Counted from the stretch's first letter, positions 1 through 8,745 are shown. The stretch is 64,000 nucleotides of DNA from Pauljensenia sp018375675 (GCA_041432705.1 JAPWAE010000001.1:186001-250000); one strand, 5' to 3'. Notes: generated from the sequence alone by a model not told the origin. Numbers and translations: made by a program.

Positions 1-1857
1 GCACCGCGGGAGCTGCGTCGCCTGGAACGCGAGCAGCTGGACGAATTGGCCGCGGAAATTCGCGCGTTCCTGATTGACAACGTATCGCGCACGGGCGGGC
101 ACCTGGGCCCGAACCTGGGCGTCGTCGAGCTGACGATCGGCCTGCACCGGGTGTTCCGCTCCCCGCAGGACACGATCATTTTTGACACTGGCCACCAGGC
201 GTACGTGCATAAGCTCCTCACGGGACGTCAGGATTTCTCGTCGCTGCGTTGCCCGGGTGGCCTGTCTGGCTACCCGTCGCGCGGTGAGTCTGAGCACGAC
301 GTCGTAGAGTCCTCGCACGCGTCGGCATCGATCGCGTGGGTGGATGGTATCTCGCGTGAGAAGCATCGCCAGGGAGATCGCACCTGGACCGTGGGTGTCA
401 TCGGCGATGGCGCGCTGACGGGAGGTCTCGCCTGGGAGGCGCTGAACAACATCGCGACGGCGAAAAACCGCCGCATCATGATCATTGTCAACGACAACGG
501 TCGTTCCTATGCGCCGACGATCGGCGGTCTTGCGGCTCACCTGGACGCGCTGCGCACTTCTGTCAGATACGAGAAGGCCCTGGCGTGGGGCAAACAGCAC
601 CTGCTGAGCCACGGTACGCCGGGACGCGCGGCCTACGACGCGCTGCATGGCCTGAAGTCGGGCATTAAGGACGCGCTGATGCCCCAGGTCATGTTCGAGG
701 ACCTGGGCCTGAAGTACATCGGCCCTGTGAACGGCCACGACATCGCGGCGGTTGAGACTGCTCTGCGCCGCGGTCGCTCCCTCGACGAGCCGGTCCTCGT
801 CCACATGATCACCGAAAAGGGCCGCGGTTACACGCCGGCCGAGGAAGACATCGCTGATCGCTTCCACGCGGTTGGCCCGATTCATCCCGAGACCGGTCTC
901 CCGGTGGCCCCCGAGCGCTTCGGGTGGACGGGTGTCTTCGCTGACGAGATCTGTGCTCAGGCGGCCAAACGTGATGACATCGTCGGCATTACGGCTGCGA
1001 TGATGCGTCCCGTGGGACTTGGCCCCATGCACGAGGCATACCCGGGTCGTGTGATCGACGTCGGCATCGCCGAAGCCGAGGCCGTCGCCTCTGCCGCCGG
1101 CATGGCCTACCAGGGCGCACACCCCGTCGTGGCGCTCTACGCGACCTTCCTGAACCGCGGCTTTGACCAGCTTCTCATGGACGTCGCCCTCCACCGCGCG
1201 GGCGTCACTGTCGTGCTGGACCGCGCGGGTGTGACGGGCGCGGACGGCGCCTCGCATAACGGCGTCTGGGACATTGCGATGTGCTCGATGATCCCGGGCC
1301 TGCGTTTGGCGGCTCCCCGCGACGAGGAGACGCTGCGTGCGCGCCTTCGGGAGGCTCTCGACGTCGATGACGCTCCCACCGTCATCCGGTACCGCAAGGG
1401 GGCGCTGCCCGAGCCCATGCCGGCGCTGCGCAGCGTCGGGGGAGTGGACATTCTCTTCGACGAGGCAGTGGCTGATTCATCCGCTCGGGTGCTCATCGTG
1501 GGCACCGGCGCCTGTGCGCCCGATGCGATTGAGGCTGCGCACCGCCTGGCTGCTGACGGAGTGAGCGTCACGGTCGCTGATCCGCAGTGGATGATCCCCG
1601 TCTGTCCGGAGCTTGCGACGCTGGCCCACGACTACGACTGCGTCGTGAGTGTTGAGGATGGCATCGTTCAGGGCGGTTTCGGCTGGGCGCTGCGCGACGC
1701 GGTGGCAGAGGCGGGCGTGCCCGTGCGCTGCCTGGGCGTGCCGCAGGGATTCCCCGAGCATGGTGACCGCGCGGCCATGATCGCGCAGTTCGGCTTCGAC
1801 GCCGACGGTATCGAACACGCGGCCCGCGGGCTCGTCGAGCGAGTCGCGAAACGTTAA
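1..1857 (+). CDS. dxs: 1-deoxy-D-xylulose-5-phosphate synthase (5' truncated)
   Basis: Makes 1-deoxy-D-xylulose 5-phosphate from pyruvate and glyceraldehyde 3-phosphate with thiamine diphosphate, the first step of the MEP isoprenoid pathway, in the cytoplasm. The reading frame is open from base 1, so the true start lies upstream; 618 codons are visible and only a few residues should be missing (family length is about 620-640). The N-terminal TGGHLGPNLG block, the ThDP-binding GDG at about residue 133 with its NDN partner at about 163, and a DRAGVTGADG transketolase-type motif at about 405-414 are all present. It converges on the RNase D-like gene with only 10 bases between the stop codons and no obvious terminator hairpin there. 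Identity is secure; completeness of the N-terminus cannot be judged. Confidence 0.96.
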   Translation, partial: APRELRRLEREQLDELAAEIRAFLIDNVSRTGGHLGPNLGVVELTIGLHRVFRSPQDTIIFDTGHQAYVHKLLTGRQDFSSLRCPGGLSGYPSRGESEHDVVESSHASASIAWVDGISREKHRQGDRTWTVGVIGDGALTGGLAWEALNNIATAKNRRIMIIVNDNGRSYAPTIGGLAAHLDALRTSVRYEKALAWGKQHLLSHGTPGRAAYDALHGLKSGIKDALMPQVMFEDLGLKYIGPVNGHDIAAVETALRRGRSLDEPVLVHMITEKGRGYTPAEEDIADRFHAVGPIHPETGLPVAPERFGWTGVFADEICAQAAKRDDIVGITAAMMRPVGLGPMHEAYPGRVIDVGIAEAEAVASAAGMAYQGAHPVVALYATFLNRGFDQLLMDVALHRAGVTVVLDRAGVTGADGASHNGVWDIAMCSMIPGLRLAAPRDEETLRARLREALDVDDAPTVIRYRKGALPEPMPALRSVGGVDILFDEAVADSSARVLIVGTGACAPDAIEAAHRLAADGVSVTVADPQWMIPVCPELATLAHDYDCVVSVEDGIVQGGFGWALRDAVAEAGVPVRCLGVPQGFPEHGDRAAMIAQFGFDADGIEHAARGLVERVAKR

Positions 1858-1867
1858 AGCCTAGGAA

Positions 1868-3112
1868 TTAGACGCCGAGAGCGTCGCAAATCGGGTCGAG
1901 CGTGAGATCGATCTGCCAGTCGCGCGCACCGCGATTGACCATACGTTCCTCGACCTCATCGCCCGACGGGCGTGACGGATCCAGGGGAGCCCACGCGAGG
2001 TAGCGCTGCACCTGGGGAGCGAGCACAACCTCGGGTGCCAGACCGAGACTCGACGCAACCGAAGCGACCGCGTGACGTACCGTTCCCAGTCGTGCGGCCG
2101 AGGCCTCGTCAATGCGATTCCAGTGGCGCGGTTCCGGGATTGAACCCGGCTGCACAGGCTTGCGTTTGGGAGGCAGCTCGTCCTCCGTCATGGCGGCCAC
2201 ACTGGCGAGGGCTCGCATCCACTCGTCCTCGTACTGGCGGGCGACGGGGGAGCGGAACTCGCTGATGCTCATGAGCGCGCGCTTGTTGCGCGGAGGATTC
2301 GAGGCCGCGCGCACGAGGGCGGCGTTACGGACGAGGCGGCCGGGGCTGAGGTCGATGCGCTGGGCGATCGATTCGCGTGTCTCCCATAGGGCCTTGAGGA
2401 CCGCGAGGCCGCGGCGAGAACGGATCTTTCCTGCGCCGGGCACGGAACGCCAGCGATCCGGCTTCGGGCCGGGAGGGGTCACCGACAGAGCGTACGCGAA
2501 CTCCTGCTGCGCCCACTCCCAACGACCCATCTCATCGAGCCGCTTCGAGAGGCGGTAGTAGAGCTCCGTCAACAGTTCAACGTCGAGGGCTGCGTAGCGC
2601 AGCCACTCCTTCGGCAGAGGACGCACCGACCAATCCGAGGCCTGGTGATCCTTGACGAGGCCCAGGCCGAGCACCTGCTCGGCGACTGCCGCCAGCCCGA
2701 AACGCTCCAGGCCAATGAGGCGTGCCGCGATCTCCGTGTCGAATAGGGCCGAGGGGCGCAGCCCAACCTGGCGCAGATTCGGCAGATCCTGCAAACAATC
2801 GTGCAACAGCCACACGTCCTCCACGCCCGGCTGCAGCACGGACAGGTCCGGCAGCGCGTGTGTGTCGATCAGGAAGGTCCCCACGTCCTCGCGGCGAATC
2901 TGCACGAGGTAAGGATCGGAGCCGTAGCGGAAGCCCTGAGCGCGCTCGACGTCCAGGGCGATGGGGGCCGAACCAGCGCTCAGTGCGCGGGCCGCAGCCT
3001 CAAGATCCTTCTGGGTATCAATGACGGCGGGGGTACCCCCACGCGGCTGCGCAATGAGCTCCGGATTATCCGTATCGCCCTGCGGCAAACCGCCGCCATT
3101 GTTGACCAGCAC
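1868..3112 (-). CDS. RNase D-like 3'-5' exonuclease with HRDC domain
   Basis: Predicted DEDDy-family 3'-5' exoribonuclease. The acidic metal ligands can be placed: D54 and E56 (exo I), the HDCLQD segment at 104-109 (exo II, D109), and Y173 and D177 in YAALDV (exo III). Residues about 225-300 form an HRDC nucleic-acid-binding domain, as in RNase D. The 414-aa length and position after a DUF3000 gene are the usual actinobacterial arrangement. The GTG start at 3112 abuts the TGA of the DUF3000 gene (3115-3113), so the two are translationally coupled. The substrate (tRNA 3' ends or other structured RNA) is inferred from the family. Confidence 0.9.
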   Translation of the reverse strand: MLVNNGGGLPQGDTDNPELIAQPRGGTPAVIDTQKDLEAAARALSAGSAPIALDVERAQGFRYGSDPYLVQIRREDVGTFLIDTHALPDLSVLQPGVEDVWLLHDCLQDLPNLRQVGLRPSALFDTEIAARLIGLERFGLAAVAEQVLGLGLVKDHQASDWSVRPLPKEWLRYAALDVELLTELYYRLSKRLDEMGRWEWAQQEFAYALSVTPPGPKPDRWRSVPGAGKIRSRRGLAVLKALWETRESIAQRIDLSPGRLVRNAALVRAASNPPRNKRALMSISEFRSPVARQYEDEWMRALASVAAMTEDELPPKRKPVQPGSIPEPRHWNRIDEASAARLGTVRHAVASVASSLGLAPEVVLAPQVQRYLAWAPLDPSRPSGDEVEERMVNRGARDWQIDLTLDPICDALGV

Positions 3113-3667
3113 TCAGACTCCTTCGAGATGACGGGTAGGGACGATCCCTGCCGTCCGACGCATGACATCCGCCCAACCGGACAGATGCTCACCAAGATAC
3201 TCACTGTTGGGCGTCCACGAGGCGCGCACATCGACGAACAGCGACGATCCTCGTAGTTCAAGCCCACCGAAGGCCTCGCTCATTTCGCGCGTCACCGTGC
3301 CCGTGATGTCATGGAATCCAGCTCCCGCAGTCTCCAGGCAATCGAGCATCCAGCCCCACACGCCCTCCGATAGCATCGGGTCGCCGATCATCTCGGCATC
3401 GACTTGCGCGCGCAGCTGACAGACGATTCGGAACGTACCGTTCCAGCCGATCTGCTCCACGGGGTCGTGCAGGATGACCATGCGACCAGTCGACAGGGGC
3501 TGTCCGGCCTCATCCTCGTCCGTGGTTCGCATCGCGAGCGCCGCCGTAAAGGGCGCCAAACGACGAGGTGGGGGAACTTCCTCGAGGAGTATGTGCGCCA
3601 GGTGGTCCGCCTGTCGCAGGGACAGCAGAGCCCGCATAAACTCCTCGGGCACCGCGTTTTCATTCAC
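3113..3667 (-). CDS. DUF3000 domain protein
   Basis: A 184-residue cytoplasmic protein of unknown function that matches the actinobacterial DUF3000 family in length, in the conserved RPF/LAPF-like and GWNGTFR-type segments, and in lying directly upstream of the RNase D-like gene. No signal peptide or membrane segment is visible. The GTG start at 3667 has no Shine-Dalgarno sequence. Instead a TACGAT -10-like box lies 7 bases upstream, so a leaderless mRNA is plausible. The coupling suggests a shared role with the exonuclease, but no biochemical function can be read from the sequence. Confidence 0.85.
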   Translation of the reverse strand: MNENAVPEEFMRALLSLRQADHLAHILLEEVPPPRRLAPFTAALAMRTTDEDEAGQPLSTGRMVILHDPVEQIGWNGTFRIVCQLRAQVDAEMIGDPMLSEGVWGWMLDCLETAGAGFHDITGTVTREMSEAFGGLELRGSSLFVDVRASWTPNSEYLGEHLSGWADVMRRTAGIVPTRHLEGV

Positions 3668-3674
3668 AAATCAA

Positions 3675-3680
3675 ATCGTA
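3675..3680 (-). promoter_or_regulatory. -10 box of DUF3000-RNase D operon, leaderless layout
   Basis: On the minus strand TACGAT is followed by 7 bases and then the GTG start at 3667. No convincing -35 and no ribosome-binding site were found. The spacing places the transcription start at or next to the start codon. Confidence 0.45.
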
Positions 3681-3755
3681 CGGGTGTCCATACGCCTTTT
3701 GGTCCAGACGCGCCGCCAACCTTCATGTCGATAAATAGCGGGTACGCGTAGCTCA

Positions 3756-5891
3756 TCACGGTCGATGTTGCTCCGGCGATTCTAGGCGGCGGGGGTTGCG
3801 CAGGATGAATGAGGTGCGCGGTCCGACGTGCACGATGTCGCCTGAGTGGTACTCGTCGCGATCATCGTCGCCTGCCGTGTCGACGACGGTGTGCCAGATA
3901 TGCCCATACTTCGCGTCAGGGAGCGTGAAATCGACCGGCTCCGGAGCGGCGTTGAGCAGCAGTAGGAAATCATCGTCGAGGATGCGGCGACCGTTCGCGT
4001 CGGGCTCACGGATGGCATCGCCGTTGTAGAAGACCATCGTCGAGCGAGCCCACGGCTGGTTCCATTCCTCTTCCGTCATGTGCGTGCCCGCCGGGGTGAA
4101 CCACTCGATCTCGCCGAGCTCGGACTCACCGCCGCGCTTCGCGGGACCCTCCAGGAAACGCCGGCGGCGCATCACCGGGTGATCGCGTCGCAGGTGAATG
4201 AGGTGGCGGGTGAAACGCAGGAGCTTGTAGTCGTGCTCATTCAAATCCCAGTTGATCCACGAGAGCTCGTTGTCCTGGCAGTACACGTTGTTGTTGCCCC
4301 GCTGGGTTCGGCCCAGCTCGTCGCCGTGGGCGATCATCGGCACGCCCTGCGAGAACATGAGGGTCGTCAGGAAGTTGCGCTGCTGGCGGTAGCGCAGTTC
4401 GATGATTTCCTCGTCATCCGTGTCGCCCTCGACGCCGCAGTTCCACGAACGGTTGTCGTTCGCGCCGTCCGCCCCGCCCTCGAGGTTCGCCTCGTTGTGC
4501 TTTTCGTTGTACGAGACGAGGTCGCGCAACGTGAAGCCATCGTGGGCGATGACGAAGTTGATGGACGCCATGGGCTTGCGACCGGTAGTGCCGTAGAGGT
4601 CGGAGGAGCCTGCCAGGCGGGAGGCGAAGTCAGGGAGTGAGGAGAACTCGCCGCGCCAGAAGTCGCGCACGGTGTCGCGATACCTGCCATTCCATTCGGA
4701 CCACAGGGGAGGGAAACCGCCGACCTGGTAGCCGTCCGCACCCACGTCCCACGGCTCCGCGATGAGCTTGACCTGCGAGACCACGGGGTCCTGGTGGATG
4801 AGATCGAAGAATGCGGAGAGTCGGTCGACCTCGGCGAACTGGCGAGCCAGGGTGGAGGCAAGATCGAAGCGGAAGCCGTCCACGTGCATCTCCGTCACCC
4901 AGTAGCGCAGCGAGTCCATGATGAGCTGAAGGACCTGCGGAGAGCTCATGAGGAGGGAATTGCCCGTGCCTGTCGTGTCGAAGTAGTGTTGACGATCCCC
5001 GTCGACGAGGCGGTAGTAGGAGGGATTGTCGATGCCGCGGAATGACAGAGTCGGGCCCATGTGGTTGCCCTCTGCCGTGTGGTTGTAGACGACGTCGAGG
5101 ATGACCTCGATGTTAGCCGCGTGTAGGGCCTTGACCATCGCCTTGAACTCGGAAACCTGTGCGCCGGGGTCCTTTGTAGCCGCGTAACCGTTGTGTGGGG
5201 CGAAGTAGCCGATCGTGTTGTAGCCCCAGTAGTTTGACAATCCCTTGGCCTGCAGCGTCGTATCGTTCGTGAACTGCTGGATCGGCATGAGTTCGACCGT
5301 GGTGATGCCGAGCTTCGTCAGGTGCTCGATAATCGCCGGGTGCGCCATGCCGGCGTAGGTGCCGCGCAGCTCCTCAGGGATTTCTGGGTGGCGCATCGTC
5401 ATGCCCTTGATGTGGGCCTCGTAGATGATCGACTCGGAGTAGTCGTGGCCCGGGCTGCGGTCGCCCTCCCAGTCGAAGAAGGGGTTGACGACAACGGAGT
5501 GCATTGTCGCGTCGGCGGAATCGCCGCCCTTGAGCGTAAGGGGATCATCCACCTGATAAGAAAGAAGGTCGAGAGAATCTTTCAGCTGGCCCTCGATCGC
5601 CTTCGCGTAAGGGTCAAGAAGGAGCTTCGAAGGGTCGCAACGCAAACCGTTCTGGGGATCCCAGGGTCCGTCGATGCGGTAGCCGTAACGCTGGCCGGCG
5701 CGCACCTGTGGGACATAGACATGCCACACGTAGGCATCGACCTCCGTCATGGGGATGCGCATTTCGTTGAGGTCGTCGTCCAAGAGGCACAGCGTCACAG
5801 ACGTTGCGACCGAGGAGTAGATCGCGAAGTTAGTTCCGGTTCCGTCAAAGGTGGCACCCAGGGGGTAGGCCTTGCCAGGTCGCGTTTCCAT
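3756..5891 (-). CDS. glgX: Glycogen debranching enzyme GlgX
   Basis: Hydrolyses alpha-1,6 branch points of phosphorylase-limit glycogen in the cytoplasm. The 711-aa length fits GlgX/TreX. An N-terminal CBM48-like beta domain is followed by a GH13 barrel with region I DVVYNH, region II GFRFDLAS carrying the Asp nucleophile, region III AEPWD carrying the Glu acid/base, and region IV HDGFTLRDL. The stretch SYNEKHNEAN after region IV is diagnostic of GlgX rather than other GH13 members. The ATG at 5891 precedes the conserved PLGATFDGTGTNFA segment. It probably works with glgC and glgA further along and with glycogen phosphorylase, which is not in this window. It faces away from the tRNA cluster. 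Confidence 0.95.
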   Translation of the reverse strand: METRPGKAYPLGATFDGTGTNFAIYSSVATSVTLCLLDDDLNEMRIPMTEVDAYVWHVYVPQVRAGQRYGYRIDGPWDPQNGLRCDPSKLLLDPYAKAIEGQLKDSLDLLSYQVDDPLTLKGGDSADATMHSVVVNPFFDWEGDRSPGHDYSESIIYEAHIKGMTMRHPEIPEELRGTYAGMAHPAIIEHLTKLGITTVELMPIQQFTNDTTLQAKGLSNYWGYNTIGYFAPHNGYAATKDPGAQVSEFKAMVKALHAANIEVILDVVYNHTAEGNHMGPTLSFRGIDNPSYYRLVDGDRQHYFDTTGTGNSLLMSSPQVLQLIMDSLRYWVTEMHVDGFRFDLASTLARQFAEVDRLSAFFDLIHQDPVVSQVKLIAEPWDVGADGYQVGGFPPLWSEWNGRYRDTVRDFWRGEFSSLPDFASRLAGSSDLYGTTGRKPMASINFVIAHDGFTLRDLVSYNEKHNEANLEGGADGANDNRSWNCGVEGDTDDEEIIELRYRQQRNFLTTLMFSQGVPMIAHGDELGRTQRGNNNVYCQDNELSWINWDLNEHDYKLLRFTRHLIHLRRDHPVMRRRRFLEGPAKRGGESELGEIEWFTPAGTHMTEEEWNQPWARSTMVFYNGDAIREPDANGRRILDDDFLLLLNAAPEPVDFTLPDAKYGHIWHTVVDTAGDDDRDEYHSGDIVHVGPRTSFILRNPRRLESPEQHRP

Positions 5892-5977
5892 ACCGACAAG
5901 CCTCGCACGAATGTGTATCGATTGGGCGATAATCCGCCCGAAAATGAGCGTGTGACTTGGATAACGGGGCTTTGGTT

Positions 5978-6007
5978 TTGCGTTCTGGCCAGATCTTCTG
6001 TTAAGGT
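5978..6007 (+). promoter_or_regulatory. Candidate promoter of the tRNA cluster
   Basis: TTGCGT at 5978-5983 is followed after 18 bases by TAAGGT at 6002-6007, a TANNNT-type -10. The predicted start is about 30 bases before the first tRNA. It also lies in the divergent region upstream of glgX. Assigned by eye only. Confidence 0.4.
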
Positions 6008-6045
6008 TTTACCCGTTGCGAAGAACGGTTGACGTTCTGAGAAAC

Positions 6046-6118
6046 GCGGATGTGGCTCAGTTGGTAGAGCATCACCTTGCCAAGGTGAGGGTCGCGGGTT
6101 CGAGTCCCGTCATCCGCT
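6046..6118 (+). tRNA. tRNA-Gly (GCC), copy 1
   Basis: 73-nt cloverleaf: a 7-bp acceptor stem GCGGATG/CATCCGC with discriminator T, anticodon loop TTGCCAA giving GCC, and a GTTCGA-type T arm. CCA is not encoded. Identical in sequence to the copy at 6248-6320. Confidence 0.97.
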
Positions 6119-6119
6119 C

Positions 6120-6191
6120 GGGCGATTGGCGCAGCGGGAGCGCGCTTCCCTGACACGGAAGAGGTCACTGGTTCGATCCCAGTATCGCCCA
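6120..6191 (+). tRNA. tRNA-Val (GAC)
   Basis: 72-nt cloverleaf with acceptor GGGCGAT/ATCGCCC and discriminator A; the anticodon loop CTGACAC reads GAC. It starts one base after the preceding tRNA-Gly, so both must come from one precursor. CCA is not encoded. It differs from the tRNA-Val(CAC) at 6427 at only four positions. Confidence 0.97.
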
Positions 6192-6247
6192 CGGTCATCC
6201 TGGTAACAGGATTGGCGGGCTATAGCCCGGCCGCACATGCGGTTCAC

Positions 6248-6320
6248 GCGGATGTGGCTCAGTTGGTAGAGCATCACCTTGCCAAGGTGAGGGTCGCGGG
6301 TTCGAGTCCCGTCATCCGCT
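6248..6320 (+). tRNA. tRNA-Gly (GCC), copy 2
   Basis: An exact 73-nt duplicate of the tRNA-Gly at 6046-6118, with the same anticodon GCC and no encoded CCA. The 5' flank also shares a few bases (acgcggatg), suggesting local duplication. Confidence 0.97.
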
Positions 6321-6354
6321 CTCAATCGGGAATCCACTCGATCCCATTGGGTGT

Positions 6355-6425
6355 GGTGGGTTGGCCGAGAGGCGAGGCAGCGGCCTGCAAAGCCGTATAC
6401 ACGGGTTCGAATCCCGTACCCACCT
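6355..6425 (+). tRNA. tRNA-Cys (GCA)
   Basis: 71-nt cloverleaf with acceptor GGTGGGT/ACCCACC and discriminator T; the anticodon loop CTGCAAA reads GCA. It is the only Cys tRNA in the window and lies one base upstream of tRNA-Val(CAC). CCA is not encoded. Confidence 0.96.
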
Positions 6426-6426
6426 C

Positions 6427-6498
6427 GGGCGATTGGCGCAGGGGTAGCGCGCTTCCTTCACACGGAAGAGGTCACTGGTTCGATCCCAGTATCGCCCA
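6427..6498 (+). tRNA. tRNA-Val (CAC)
   Basis: 72-nt cloverleaf with acceptor GGGCGAT/ATCGCCC and discriminator A; the anticodon loop TTCACAC reads CAC. The next bases are CCA, so this is the only cluster member with a genomic CCA, possibly by chance. It is nearly identical to tRNA-Val(GAC), with two D-loop and two anticodon-loop changes. Confidence 0.97.
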
Positions 6499-6503
6499 CC
6501 AGT

Positions 6504-6530
6504 AAGTCGGATCTTGTGGTCCGGCTTTTT
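6504..6530 (+). terminator. Intrinsic terminator of tRNA cluster (first)
   Basis: The stem AAGTCGG (6504-6510) pairs with CCGGCTT (6521-6527) across a 10-base loop with one G-U pair, and runs into five T residues. It lies directly after the last tRNA. Confidence 0.8.
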
Positions 6531-6539
6531 CGTTTATGT

Positions 6540-6570
6540 AGCTCTCGTCGATTATCGGCGGGAGCTTTTC
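6540..6570 (+). terminator. Second hairpin terminator after tRNA cluster
   Basis: The 11-bp stem AGCTCTCGTCG (6540-6550) / CGGCGGGAGCT (6556-6566) includes two G-U pairs, has loop ATTAT, and is followed by a short T run. It probably backs up the first terminator and separates tRNA transcription from the adhesin genes. Confidence 0.65.
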
Positions 6571-6981
6571 TGTTCGTATTCTGTTGGCGTCGGGTGTGTC
6601 ACGTGACGCCGTGTCGTGCTTGTATATTGTGGGCCTGCGCGTTGTCGCAGTGGATCTTGGGCGGGCGTGCAGTGTGGCGCGGACCCTTCGTTGTGAGAGT
6701 TCACTGTCTTCGAGATGTGCCAACAGGTGGCGGCGGGGTGGTCGACTGCTAGGCCTTGGGAGTGATGAGCAGATATTCGATCTGTGCTGGGCGTTGTTTC
6801 GCCCTTCAATTCGCTGACCGATTGGTGAGTTTGTCGGTGTTTTGGGTCGGTTGTTCGCTCATTGGACGACACGCCCGGGTAACAAATTTTGTCAGTTTAT
6901 AAATTAGTCCGACAAATTGGCGGGGTTTGCTTTTGTCGCTCGTGTTAGTTGTGGTGCCTGAGGAACTAATCGCTCTGATTC
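6571..6981. other. Noncoding region between tRNA cluster and first adhesin gene
   Basis: No credible gene was seen; the short open frames here have no family-like content. It contains a perfect 10-bp palindrome GTCACGTGAC (6598-6607) inside a GGCGTC/GACGCC inverted repeat, and an AT-rich inverted repeat at about 6885-6918 upstream of the adhesin promoter. GC content drops visibly after about 6770. Confidence 0.6.
6885..6918. promoter_or_regulatory. AT-rich inverted repeat upstream of adhesin 1
   Basis: AATTTTGTC (6885-6893) and GACAAATT (6911-6918) form an imperfect inverted repeat around an 8-bp palindrome TTTATAAA (6896-6903). It lies about 65 bases upstream of the putative -35. It could be a regulator-binding site; no specific regulator is recognisable. 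Confidence 0.3.
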
Positions 6982-7010
6982 TTGACCAAATTGCAGGTGA
7001 TTGGCATAAA
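6982..7010 (+). promoter_or_regulatory. Putative sigma-70-type promoter of adhesin 1
   Basis: TTGACC (6982-6987), a 17-base spacer, then CATAAA (7005-7010). It predicts a 5' leader of about 45 bases ending in a CAGGAG ribosome-binding site at 7051-7056. Confidence 0.5.
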
Positions 7011-7062
7011 CTGGTGCGGTATGCGGCGACGTCGTCGCACATCCCGTTGACAGGAGTTTTCT

Positions 7063-8703
7063 ATGGTTGCCCTGAAGCGCCGTCACTTTGGTGTTCTTCT
7101 TGCGACTTTCGCATTGGTTCTGAGTTTCTTCGGCCTGGCGCAGTTTGTCGGCGCTCAGGCCCCTGCGTCTGCGGCTCCCCTGAGCTGCCCTGAGCCGACC
7201 ACGAATGTGAGCAACAAGGTCACTTTGGATTGGGACAATGCTCAGCTCGTCGACCACGCTGGCCGTGAGACCAAGGCTGTGGGTGACTGGTGGGACCTCG
7301 GCATCAAGCTGCCGTGGAAGACCGACGGCCGCGTGAAGGCCGGCGACTACTTCACCTACGACGCCTCGATCGTCAACACCGCGACGGGGGAGAGCGTCCT
7401 CCGTCCGAACGTTGCTCGTAAGTTCGAGGTCATCTCCAACAACGGCGTCGTCGTTGGCTGCGGCACCTGGGGTGCTGACGGTATGGTCACCGTCGTCTTC
7501 AATGAGAAGGTTGAGTCCGCTGCGCAGTGGTACGGTCATGTCTCCACCAACGGCCTGACCCACTACACCGGTCCTGGCGGTGAGAAGTACACGGTCAAGC
7601 TCGGCAAGAAGGTTGAGCGCCAGATTGACATGCTGCGCCGCACTCCCGGCGTCCCTCGCTACCAGAAGGACGGCTGGCTGACCCTCGGTGAGGATAAGGA
7701 TGGCGATGAGAACAAGGCCATCATGTGGCGCGTTGTGTTCCCCGCAGGAGACAAGGCTGTGACTGGCGCGTCGATCGTCGACGAGGTCCCCGCGGGCTCC
7801 AACTGGAGCTTCAACTGCGACGTCGTTAATGAATACACGAAGAACCACACCTACCTGGTGACCGATCCGACGACCTCCGAAGGCCTCCGCCAGGACAACG
7901 ACACCTCGAAGGGCGCCTTCGGTGCTGCCGCGCAGGTCGAGTGCTCCTCCTCCAAGGTGACCGTTACGCTCGCAGAGATTCCCGCGAACCAGTCCGCCAT
8001 CGTTCTGCTGCCCGCCCGCATTGAGGGCGCGAAGCGTGCTGGCGATGTCGTGGGCGTCTTCTCCAACACCGTCAACTTCAACGTCGCTGGCGTGAAGGTC
8101 ACTGAGCCCATTACGAAGACCCTCCACTACGGTGCGGCTGCCGACGCGTACGCCCACCAGACCTTCTCCGTGACCAAGAAGGTCGAGGGCGACCTGCCCG
8201 AGTCCGCCCAGGACCTCGAGTACCCGCTGACGATCACCCTGAAGAATGATGCCGATCCCTCGGTGAACAAGACCTTCGAGGCCTCCGTCAAGGCTGGCGA
8301 GACCTACACGTACCCCACGTCTCTCCCGCTGGGTACTGTCGTGACCGTTGCTGAGGGCGATCTGCCCGCCGGTGTCGGAATCACCTGGGTCGACGGCGAG
8401 AGTCGCGTGTTTGAGGCCGCTGACGGTGTGACCCTCTCCGCGGATAACCGTCAGGCCACCTTCACGCTGAGCGATGATCAGGTCTACTCGCTGACGCTGA
8501 CCAACACGGTGGCGCCGGCCCCGACCCCGACGCCGACCCCGTCCGACACTCCCTCTATGCCCGCCCCGACCCCCTCGGCTACCCCTTCGCCCGCTCCTAA
8601 GCTGGCCAAGACCGGTACTGACGCGGCAGGCCTGGGTGTTCTGGCTGGAGTCGTCGCAATCGCGGGTCTGTCTCTGGTTGCAGCTAAGCGTCGCAGCCAC
8701 TGA
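7063..8703 (+). CDS. LAXTG-anchored surface adhesin-like protein (paralogue 1)
   Basis: A 546-aa secreted, cell-wall-anchored protein. An N-terminal signal peptide (about residues 1-38, with basic residues then a hydrophobic core) is followed by two regions resembling Ig-like MSCRAMM adhesion domains (about 40-185 and 195-365). The first has a WDN...KAGDYFTYDA pattern, and both have paired Cys residues. A DUF5979-like beta domain follows (about 366-480), then a short Pro/Thr/Ser stalk and the C-terminal sorting signal LAKTG, hydrophobic segment and KRR tail. LAXTG is the motif used by class E sortases in high-GC Gram-positives; no sortase gene is in the window. It has its own promoter, ribosome-binding site and terminator. 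The ligand is unknown. Strongly similar in sequence and layout to the next gene. Confidence 0.85.
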   Translation: MVALKRRHFGVLLATFALVLSFFGLAQFVGAQAPASAAPLSCPEPTTNVSNKVTLDWDNAQLVDHAGRETKAVGDWWDLGIKLPWKTDGRVKAGDYFTYDASIVNTATGESVLRPNVARKFEVISNNGVVVGCGTWGADGMVTVVFNEKVESAAQWYGHVSTNGLTHYTGPGGEKYTVKLGKKVERQIDMLRRTPGVPRYQKDGWLTLGEDKDGDENKAIMWRVVFPAGDKAVTGASIVDEVPAGSNWSFNCDVVNEYTKNHTYLVTDPTTSEGLRQDNDTSKGAFGAAAQVECSSSKVTVTLAEIPANQSAIVLLPARIEGAKRAGDVVGVFSNTVNFNVAGVKVTEPITKTLHYGAAADAYAHQTFSVTKKVEGDLPESAQDLEYPLTITLKNDADPSVNKTFEASVKAGETYTYPTSLPLGTVVTVAEGDLPAGVGITWVDGESRVFEAADGVTLSADNRQATFTLSDDQVYSLTLTNTVAPAPTPTPTPSDTPSMPAPTPSATPSPAPKLAKTGTDAAGLGVLAGVVAIAGLSLVAAKRRSH

Positions 8704-8745
8704 TGACTATGAACCCCTGACGCGCATGAGTGCCTGAGGGCGCAC

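Noticed and set aside
6001..6337. Short minus-strand proteins across the tRNA cluster
   Set aside because: They are antisense translations of tRNA genes; the apparent repeats reflect tRNA duplication.
6904..8700. 598-aa minus-strand frame opposite adhesin 1
   Set aside because: Shadow of a real coding sequence; low-complexity Gly/Arg/Val composition.
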